A stretch of DNA of 64,000 nucleotides. It comes from Mesotoga sp. Brook.08.105.5.1. GTDB taxonomy: Bacteria > Thermotogota > Thermotogae > Petrotogales > Kosmotogaceae. The stretch spans positions 1 through 64,000 of the forward strand of contig NZ_AYTW01000040.1 in assembly GCF_002752635.1 (NCBI RefSeq). Direction: 5' to 3'. Position 1 is the stretch's first letter; each line of letters opens with the position of its first letter. Of the stretch, positions 8,428 through 14,500 are shown piece by piece. The notes under the pieces are model-generated. The model was not told where the DNA came from, did not search any database, and was given only the letters and a program-made list of their open reading frames with translations. Made by a program: the position numbers and the translations under genes.

Positions 8428-9786
8428 TTGGAAGAGTTGGTGAATGAATTGAAGACGAGAATTCCTCCGAATAGTATTGAATCTGAAGAGGCTGTTATAG
8501 GGAGCATCTTGATTGATCCAGATGTGGTCCCGGATGTGATGGAGCTTCTCACAAGTAGGGATTTCTACTCTCGAAAGAACCAGTTGATCTTCTCCGCAAT
8601 GGAGAAGTTGTTTGATGAGGGGAGTCCGGTGGATATTGTGTCAGTTACTGAAAGACTAAGAACCGGCGGAGTGCTCGAAGAAATGGGAGGCGAAATCGAG
8701 CTTGCCAAACTCGCGGATGTCGTTCCAACCTCTGCCAACTTCTTTTATTACGGCAAGACTGTAAAGGAGAAGGCTCTTCTGCGATCGCTGATAACTGCGG
8801 CCAGCTCGATAGTTGAAAACGCATATGAGGGAGAAGAAACAGACGAGATCCTTGACAGTGCAGAGAAAGCGATATTCCAGATTACAGAGGCGCAGATTTC
8901 GAAGACGTATCAGCATATTGGTAAGATAATGCATGAGCTATTCCAGAATCTTGAAAGGCTGAAAGAGAATGCGGTGACCGGTAGGATCACGGGTATCGCA
9001 TCTGGTTACAGGAAACTGGATGAAGTTACCACAGGATTTAGACCGTCGGATTTAGTTATTGTTGCTGCACGCCCATCGATGGGAAAGACTGCTTTTGCTC
9101 TTAGTCTGGCAACCAATATGTCTCTGAGATTTCAGTTGCCAGTAGCTGTCTTCTGTCTTGAGATGTCGAAGGAACAGCTTGCACAGCGACTTCTGTGTAA
9201 TGTCACTAATTTTGAACTATCTCGCCTCAGGGCAGGAGATATTGGCACTGAAGATTGGAAACGTTTGACAAATGGTGCCAGTACCCTGCAGACGGCTCCT
9301 ATAATTATAGACGATGAACCATCCCTTGATCCCAGAACGCTCAGAGCAAAGGCGAGGAGAATCAAGATGGAGCACAACGTTCAGGTCATATTTGTCGATT
9401 ACCTCCAACTGATGCATACGAAAGGCAGATCCGACAACCGTCAGCAGGAGATCTCGGAGATCTCGAGATCTATGAAACTCCTGGCAAGGGAATTGAACAT
9501 CACCGTCGTTGCACTTTCGCAGCTTTCCAGAGCGGTGGAGCAAAGAGAAGATAAGATGCCGCGTCTTAGTGATCTCCGTGAGTCTGGAGCTATTGAACAA
9601 GATGCTGACACAGTGATGTTCCTTTATCGTGATGATTATTACAAAGATAAGAGCGATGTAAGCAATTTTCCACAGGTTACCAAAGTGATAATCGGAAAGC
9701 AAAGAAATGGTCCGGTAGGTACCATAGAACTGATGTTCCATCCAAAAACGGCAACTTTTTACGACAAGGCGTTTGAAGAAGAATGA
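8428..9786 (+). CDS. dnaB: replicative DNA helicase DnaB
   Basis: Hexameric 5'-3' helicase that unwinds DNA at the replication fork. The N-terminal primase-interacting domain (IPPNSIESEEAVIGSIL) spans about 10-110. The RecA-like motor follows: Walker A near 214-221 (ARPSMGKT), Walker B VIFVDYLQLM, and the DnaB motif around LSQLSRAVEQR and SDLRESGAIEQDAD. The usual length is about 440-470, and this has up to 452 residues. The start is uncertain: TTG 8428 abuts the previous stop, while GTG 8440 or TTG 8449 could use GGAAGAG at 8430-8436. No intein is present. The stop overlaps the next ATG (ATGA). Confidence 0.97.
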   Translation: MEELVNELKTRIPPNSIESEEAVIGSILIDPDVVPDVMELLTSRDFYSRKNQLIFSAMEKLFDEGSPVDIVSVTERLRTGGVLEEMGGEIELAKLADVVPTSANFFYYGKTVKEKALLRSLITAASSIVENAYEGEETDEILDSAEKAIFQITEAQISKTYQHIGKIMHELFQNLERLKENAVTGRITGIASGYRKLDEVTTGFRPSDLVIVAARPSMGKTAFALSLATNMSLRFQLPVAVFCLEMSKEQLAQRLLCNVTNFELSRLRAGDIGTEDWKRLTNGASTLQTAPIIIDDEPSLDPRTLRAKARRIKMEHNVQVIFVDYLQLMHTKGRSDNRQQEISEISRSMKLLARELNITVVALSQLSRAVEQREDKMPRLSDLRESGAIEQDADTVMFLYRDDYYKDKSDVSNFPQVTKVIIGKQRNGPVGTIELMFHPKTATFYDKAFEEE

Positions 9787-10547
9787 TGATAGAAGCAGTT
9801 GATTTGACAAGGCGTTTCGGGGATCTAACAGCCGTTGATAATCTGAATCTGAGAGTATTGTCAGGAGAGATATACGGTTTTCTTGGACCAAACGGCGCGG
9901 GCAAGACAACTACTATAAAGATGCTGACCGGAGTAATTGCTCCTAGCTCGGGAAGTATACGAATTGCGGGGCTCGATATTGAAAGAGACCTCATGGAGAT
10001 CAAACAGATAATATCTGTTGTTCCGGATGAACCCAAGATGTACGAAAATCTAAAGGGAATAGAATTTGTGAAGTTCATAATCGACATATACAAGCTTCAA
10101 CCCGAAGAGACCATATCAAGGCTTAGAAACCTGGCAGACGCGTTCAAGATCGATTACCTTGGAAAGTACATAGGAGATTACTCTCATGGGATGAAGCAGA
10201 AACTCATGGTTGCCATTGCTCTCATGAGAGAATCATCTGTGATATTCCTCGATGAACCAACCGTTGGCCTTGATGCCTCAAGCGCAGGGAAGCTGAAAGC
10301 ATGGCTTAGAAACATTGCAAATAGGGGAGCAACTGTATTCATGACAACTCACGTGCTCGAAGTAGCGGAAAAGATGTGCGACAGAATTGGAATTATCGAT
10401 AGAGGTAGGATGATCGCAGAAGGCACGCTTTCTGATCTGAAAGAAAGCTTCGGCAGTGTGGAGTCAAGTCTTGAGGATCTCTTCCTGGACATTACCGGTG
10501 ATAACAGTGTGAAGGCCTTGATAGAGAGTCTGGAGGAGGAAGAGTGA
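9783..10547 (+). CDS. ABC transporter ATPase (ABC-2/NatA-like exporter class)
   Basis: Cytoplasmic ATPase of a probable exporter, 254 residues. Walker A is GPNGAGKTT at 35-43. The signature is degenerate (YSHGMKQK rather than LSGGQ, as is usual in this class), Walker B is VIFLDEPTVGLD, and the H-loop is FMTTHVLEVAEK. The short C-terminal extension after the core (SDLKESFGSVESSLEDLFLDI) is typical of ABC-2 partners. It overlaps dnaB by 4 bases and the next membrane gene by 4 bases (GTGA), so it is translationally coupled to both. Substrate is unknown; drug, lipid or sodium export are all possible for this family. Confidence 0.9.
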   Translation: MMIEAVDLTRRFGDLTAVDNLNLRVLSGEIYGFLGPNGAGKTTTIKMLTGVIAPSSGSIRIAGLDIERDLMEIKQIISVVPDEPKMYENLKGIEFVKFIIDIYKLQPEETISRLRNLADAFKIDYLGKYIGDYSHGMKQKLMVAIALMRESSVIFLDEPTVGLDASSAGKLKAWLRNIANRGATVFMTTHVLEVAEKMCDRIGIIDRGRMIAEGTLSDLKESFGSVESSLEDLFLDITGDNSVKALIESLEEEE

Positions 10548-11107
10548 GGGTTTTTCTGACATTTCTGCACGAGATTCTTGTTGGATCGATAGCAATCTCT
10601 CAGCTCTTCTTCTGGGAAGCCTCACTTTCAGCCGGATTGATGCCTTTATCGATTCTTATGGGAATAGTCGTCTACAGACAGGAGTTTGAAAAGAACATAC
10701 GTTCAAAAGATATGCTTACTGATAGTGCCAAGGGAGTTCTAAAGAAGCCATCTGTCCTGATACTCTTGATTTCGTTGTTGATCTGCTGGAACAGGAGTCT
10801 CTTTTCAATTCTTGGTTTTGTTTCATCTATGGCCTTAGTGATCTCACTCGCTTCGTTTTCCTTTCTTCCATTTAGAAAGCTGAGGAGAATAGAGGAGAAA
10901 TCTGTAGCAGTCTTCATTGCAGCTACCACGCTTATAATAGGTTGGGTATTTCCGTCAATTCTGAAATCTTCTCTGTTTACCAGCGGATATCTTCCTTCTT
11001 TCTGGCTTCTCCAAATTGCCTCTGGCGACCTTACTGCTTTCCTCCTTGTTGTTGTTTTGTCCCTATGGCTTATTAGAATCAGATATCGATTCGACAAGAA
11101 AGGCTGA
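10544..11107 (+). CDS. small integral membrane protein, likely permease partner of the ABC ATPase
   Basis: A 187-residue protein with about five or six hydrophobic segments (for instance SAGLMPLSILMGIVVY, VLILLISLLICW, FIAATTLIIGWVF, LTAFLLVVVLSLWLI). The GTG start at 10544 sits 4-5 bases behind GGAGGA and overlaps the ATPase stop. I do not recognise the family. Position and coupling suggest it is the membrane subunit of the ABC pair, but it is shorter than most ABC-2 permeases (250-400 residues). It may be a reduced or unusual permease. The frame is intact and the tail is basic (RYRFDKKG), as expected for a cytoplasmic end. Confidence 0.7.
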   Translation: MRVFLTFLHEILVGSIAISQLFFWEASLSAGLMPLSILMGIVVYRQEFEKNIRSKDMLTDSAKGVLKKPSVLILLISLLICWNRSLFSILGFVSSMALVISLASFSFLPFRKLRRIEEKSVAVFIAATTLIIGWVFPSILKSSLFTSGYLPSFWLLQIASGDLTAFLLVVVLSLWLIRIRYRFDKKG

Positions 11108-11196
11108 GATTACAAGCAAAACATGAGCTTAACTATAGTTGGCTTTATAAGTAGTAAAATCGTTATAAGAAACCATTGAAAGGAGCTGAATAATAA

Positions 11197-11622
11197 ATGC
11201 AGATTTCACTTGATCAATTCTTGGGTGCGATAATGTCCAGAGTAGATAATCTTGAGGCAACCATAGATGATCTGAGACTCAGAACAAACATCGCTATGCG
11301 TTTGGTAAAGTCGGCCGTTCCTCAGCTAACGAAAGATGATGTTGAGAGGGCAGTAAGTGAAGAGCTGGAGGTAACAAAAGAAGCAGGAATGATGGAAGAA
11401 AACGACGAAATAGAGGCGATTTCTGAGAAGCTTACAGAAAGTATCTATGGGTGGCTTGAAGGGGACGTATCTGAACTCAGAGAGAAAATGGATGCCTACA
11501 GAAAGAAGCTTCAGGAAGCTATGGAAGCTGAGAAGAGCAAAGTAATCGATGTTGCTCCTGCCGGTTTTGTTAACCAGCTTGGTCAGGAGATAGGTAACAA
11601 GAAGGGCAAGATAGTTTTCTAG
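11197..11622 (+). CDS. hypothetical coiled-coil protein
   Basis: A 141-residue soluble, acidic protein with no signal peptide or membrane segment. The ATG at 11197 has AAAGGAG at 11176-11182. Heptad-like stretches occur at about 10-35 (MSRVDNLEATIDDLRLR) and 75-115 (EGDVSELREKMDAYRKKL). The C-terminus is basic and glycine-containing (GQEIGNKKGKIVF). I do not recognise the family. It is preceded by a 90-base gap and followed by its own terminator, so it is probably a separate single-gene unit. A scaffolding or DNA-associated role would be a guess only. Confidence 0.75.
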   Translation: MQISLDQFLGAIMSRVDNLEATIDDLRLRTNIAMRLVKSAVPQLTKDDVERAVSEELEVTKEAGMMEENDEIEAISEKLTESIYGWLEGDVSELREKMDAYRKKLQEAMEAEKSKVIDVAPAGFVNQLGQEIGNKKGKIVF

Positions 11623-11650
11623 AACTATGGTTGCGGAGAACTAGTAATGC

Positions 11651-11676
11651 TGAGGCGCTTTTGCGCCTCAGTTTTC
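11651..11676 (+). terminator. rho-independent terminator after the coiled-coil gene
   Basis: An 8-bp perfect stem TGAGGCGC/GCGCCTCA (11651-11658 with 11663-11670) is followed by GTTTTC. It points rightward. Its right arm contains the stop codon of the convergent M42 peptidase gene. Confidence 0.8.
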
Positions 11677-12696
11677 AATATATCCCTTAAGAAGCTTCAA
11701 AGTATTTTCGAGCGCTCTGTAATGAGTCCTTTCGTATCCGTGAGAGGCTTCAACTCCGGGACCGACTAGTCCAAACCTGACATCGTATCCGGCTCTCAGA
11801 GATGCTTCCACATCAGATCCATAAAAGGGATAGATGTCTACTGAGTATTCGGCTTTCACTTTCTTTGCAGTTTCGATCAATCCCTTAACGATTGAGTGAT
11901 CGTAAGGTCCACCCGAATCCTTAGCACATATCGAAACCACAAATTCATCGGTCTTCAGAGTATCGCCTATCGCTCCCATATCAACAGAGATTATCTCTTC
12001 GCAATCATCTGGCATCGCAGCCGATGCGCCATGTCCTACTTCTTCATAGTTCGAGAAAAACAAGTAAGTTTTTCTTCCGCAGATCGCTTCGCCAGAAGAG
12101 ACTTTCTTTGCTAACTCTAGAAGGATTGCTGCGCTTGCTTTGTCATCAAGATGTCTTGACTTCACAAAACCACTATCGGTAACCATCACTCTAGGATCAA
12201 ATGAAACGAAATCCCCTGCTTCAATACCAAGGTTTTTAAGATCTTCTTCGCTTCTTACCAATTCGTCTACCCGGATTTCCATATTTGATATCTTGCGTTC
12301 AAGAGTCCTTGCGTTTTCAAAGACATGAACGGAAGGTGATATGGACTGGATTGTTCCCGTGAAGGATTTTCCGGTTTTCGTGTGAATTACGCAGTTCTCG
12401 TTTTCAATGCTATTCATTGTGAATCCGCCAACGTTGGTTATCTCTAACCGGCCATTCGGCTTCAGGGATTTAACCATAGCCCCAAGCGTGTCAACGTGTG
12501 CAGCCAACACCAGAGGTCTTCCTTTGCCGCCGAGCTCTGCCACCAGAGCTCCCTTTCTTGTTCTTCGCGGACTGAACCCCAATTCCTGCAGTTCAGACTC
12601 AAGATAGCCAATAACGGTGTTGGTGAATCCGGATGGACTTGGTATGTTGGCTAGATCGACTAGTTTCTTCACAATGTACATCTCGCTGTATTTCAA
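11668..12696 (-). CDS. M42 family metallo-aminopeptidase (glutamyl aminopeptidase/endoglucanase-like)
   Basis: Cytoplasmic dinuclear-metal aminopeptidase that trims peptides. It fits with the peptide importer in this window. Metal and catalytic signatures are visible: LAAHVDT, LDDKASAAI, NYEEVGHGAS, VDMGAIGD and the C-terminal YERTHYRALENT. About 342 residues is normal for M42. A longer frame opens at 12735, but it would overlap the upstream gene. TTG 12696 has GGAGGGAG seven bases ahead and gives MKYSEMYIVKKLVDLAN, so I prefer it; ATG 12681 is also possible. It lies 16 bases behind the SufB/D-like gene, so it may share its transcript. Its stop codon lies inside the hairpin of the opposing terminator. 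Confidence 0.9.
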   Translation of the reverse strand: MKYSEMYIVKKLVDLANIPSPSGFTNTVIGYLESELQELGFSPRRTRKGALVAELGGKGRPLVLAAHVDTLGAMVKSLKPNGRLEITNVGGFTMNSIENENCVIHTKTGKSFTGTIQSISPSVHVFENARTLERKISNMEIRVDELVRSEEDLKNLGIEAGDFVSFDPRVMVTDSGFVKSRHLDDKASAAILLELAKKVSSGEAICGRKTYLFFSNYEEVGHGASAAMPDDCEEIISVDMGAIGDTLKTDEFVVSICAKDSGGPYDHSIVKGLIETAKKVKAEYSVDIYPFYGSDVEASLRAGYDVRFGLVGPGVEASHGYERTHYRALENTLKLLKGYIEN

Positions 12697-12712
12697 GTAA
12701 CTCCCTCCACTT

Positions 12713-13669
12713 CTATCTGAGCAAACCTTTGACAATCATATCAGTGGCTTCTTCCTCGCTCAACCCTTTTGACATCAAGGTTTCCATCTGCTTGACATTT
12801 ACTCTGCCAATAGAGGCTTCGTGTGTCAGTTCGGCCTTCTCGTTTTTTACATACAACTCAGGCATAGTACCTACTTCTACAGAATCGCCCTTAATGATTT
12901 CGTTGCACTCAATATGGCCTCTCGAATATGGTGCGTTTCCATAGGCTTTGTTGATGATTTTCGCCTTACTTCTGTCTGTAGCAAAAACAGTAGTTTTTGC
13001 AATTCCGGATGAGCCTTCGCCATTCAGATGGAGCTCTTCATCAATTTCGAGATAATCGTCTTCACGCTCATATACTTTTGATTCGATATGCGCTGTAGAA
13101 TTCTTCTCAAGATTGACGTACATCTTTACAAAGAGCTTTCCTACTCTAGTCTTGGTAAGATAGAACATATTCTGGAATCTGCCACCTTTTCTAACGACTG
13201 TATTGTAGGTTGCCCTAACCGTTACTCCGCCGTCCTTGCTGTGCATGTGAGTGTCTTCGTAGAACATCTCAGCGTTTTCTCCAACATCGGTGTCGGCAAC
13301 CATCGAGTGCGTGAAATTCACTCCGCTCGGGAATACGCAGTGTGATATGAATTTCGCCCGGGCTCGACTTCCAAGACGGTTGTGAATAAGCACTTCCTGT
13401 GTTCCTTCAGGTTTCAGATAACCTGTGCATAGGTGAATAGGGTTTTCGATAACAACGTCATCTTCAATATCGAGCCAGATTTCCACTCCGTTATCCAATT
13501 CTTTTGCTCTAACATGAACACCTTCGACCGTATTCCTTCCGATCACTTTGTTCCCGCTCACTATAATAGAGACGATGTCTTTGCGCAGAAAATCAGAGAC
13601 GTTACCGCCTGATTTTTCGTACTCTTTTGCGATAGCAGTGAATTCCCTCTCATAACTTGATTCAATCAT
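12713..13669 (-). CDS. SufB/SufD-family Fe-S assembly scaffold
   Basis: Scaffold partner of SufC for building iron-sulfur clusters. Only one SufB/D paralogue is present here, about 318 residues, shorter than SufB (~470). The conserved C-terminal part is clear: RGHIECNEIIKGD, MPELYVKN, LTHEASIGRVN and a final GLSEEEATDMIVKG. Cysteines occur in LCTGY, SHCVF and ECNE, and some may bind the cluster. ATG 13669 gives MIESSYEREF; an upstream ATG at 13699 lies deep in sufC and lacks a ribosome site. The gene overlaps sufC by 8 bases. A lone SufC plus SufB/D pair, without SufS or SufU nearby, resembles the minimal SUF-like systems described in anaerobes and archaea. Confidence 0.88.
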   Translation of the reverse strand: MIESSYEREFTAIAKEYEKSGGNVSDFLRKDIVSIIVSGNKVIGRNTVEGVHVRAKELDNGVEIWLDIEDDVVIENPIHLCTGYLKPEGTQEVLIHNRLGSRARAKFISHCVFPSGVNFTHSMVADTDVGENAEMFYEDTHMHSKDGGVTVRATYNTVVRKGGRFQNMFYLTKTRVGKLFVKMYVNLEKNSTAHIESKVYEREDDYLEIDEELHLNGEGSSGIAKTTVFATDRSKAKIINKAYGNAPYSRGHIECNEIIKGDSVEVGTMPELYVKNEKAELTHEASIGRVNVKQMETLMSKGLSEEEATDMIVKGLLR

Positions 13670-14399
13670 TTGCAAGACCGCCTTCTCTAATCGGTTCATT
13701 TATGTGCTGACAAGTGTCACAGAGTTTCCTGTAGAAGCTGACAATCTCTTCTGGCTCGCCCGAGGCAATTATTCTTCCCCCACAGAGAAGATATGCTTCA
13801 TCTGCCATTCGCGCAATCTCTTCACGATGAGTGATGATTATTACTACCGAACCCTTATCCCGCAGTCTTTCAAGAACTCGTTCAATCATCTCCATGGACA
13901 TAATGTCAATGCCTGAGTCTGGTTCGTCAAGGATCGTTACTCTAGGATTTACCAGCATTATCGAGGCGAGTTCCACTCTCTTTCTTTCCCCTCCACTGAG
14001 TGACTCATCGACAAGTCTATCTAGATATTCCTTGTTGAGTCCCACAATTGACAGGGTCTCATCGAGTTCTTCTCTCGAGAGTCTTAGTTTTCCGCCGAGC
14101 GTCAGATACTCTTTCACAGTAAGTCCTTTGAACCTGGCCGGTTCCTGCCAACTCAGAGAAATTCCCTTCTTTGCCCTGTCAGATACTGATAGAGTGTCGA
14201 TTTCTTCGCCATCTAGAAGTATCTTTCCTTCGTAGTCGTTGTGAGATTCTAGCCCCATCAGCACATATGATAGAGTTGATTTTCCTACACCGTTGTTTCC
14301 AAGAATCGCGTAAACACGTCCTTTTTCAAAGGAAGCAGTGAGACTGTTCAGAATGTTTCGTTCATCTCGGATTAACTTGACCTCTTTAACTTCCAGCAT
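13662..14399 (-). CDS. sufC: Fe-S assembly ATPase SufC
   Basis: ABC-type ATPase that drives the SufB/D scaffold, 245 residues. Walker A is GNNGVGKST, the Q-loop lies in LSWQEPARFKG, the signature is LSGGERKRVE, and Walker B is VTILDEPDSGID. The DSGID ending of Walker B and the ERKR signature are typical of SufC rather than of transport ATPases. The ATG at 14399 follows GGAGGTATATA. It is the first gene of a three-gene leftward unit (sufC, sufB/D-like, M42 peptidase). A candidate promoter is seen at 14427-14455. Confidence 0.92.
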   Translation of the reverse strand: MLEVKEVKLIRDERNILNSLTASFEKGRVYAILGNNGVGKSTLSYVLMGLESHNDYEGKILLDGEEIDTLSVSDRAKKGISLSWQEPARFKGLTVKEYLTLGGKLRLSREELDETLSIVGLNKEYLDRLVDESLSGGERKRVELASIMLVNPRVTILDEPDSGIDIMSMEMIERVLERLRDKGSVVIIITHREEIARMADEAYLLCGGRIIASGEPEEIVSFYRKLCDTCQHINEPIREGGLAND

Positions 14400-14426
14400 T
14401 TATATACCTCCATCTTCTTCAACACT

Positions 14427-14455
14427 ATCATAAGTCCGATCAATAACGTCAGCAA
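14427..14455 (-). promoter_or_regulatory. candidate promoter for sufC
   Basis: On the minus strand TTGCTG (14455-14450) and TATGAT (14432-14427) are separated by 17 bases. The -10 box lies 27 bases before the sufC start codon. The -35 box is a weak match. Confidence 0.4.
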
Positions 14456-14500
14456 TACCCGAAGTATTACCTGTGTAACACCCAGGTGACGTTTAACGGG

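Noticed and set aside
9217-9909. Long antisense open frame over dnaB
   Set aside because: Shadow of dnaB on the opposite strand, with no start site or family features.
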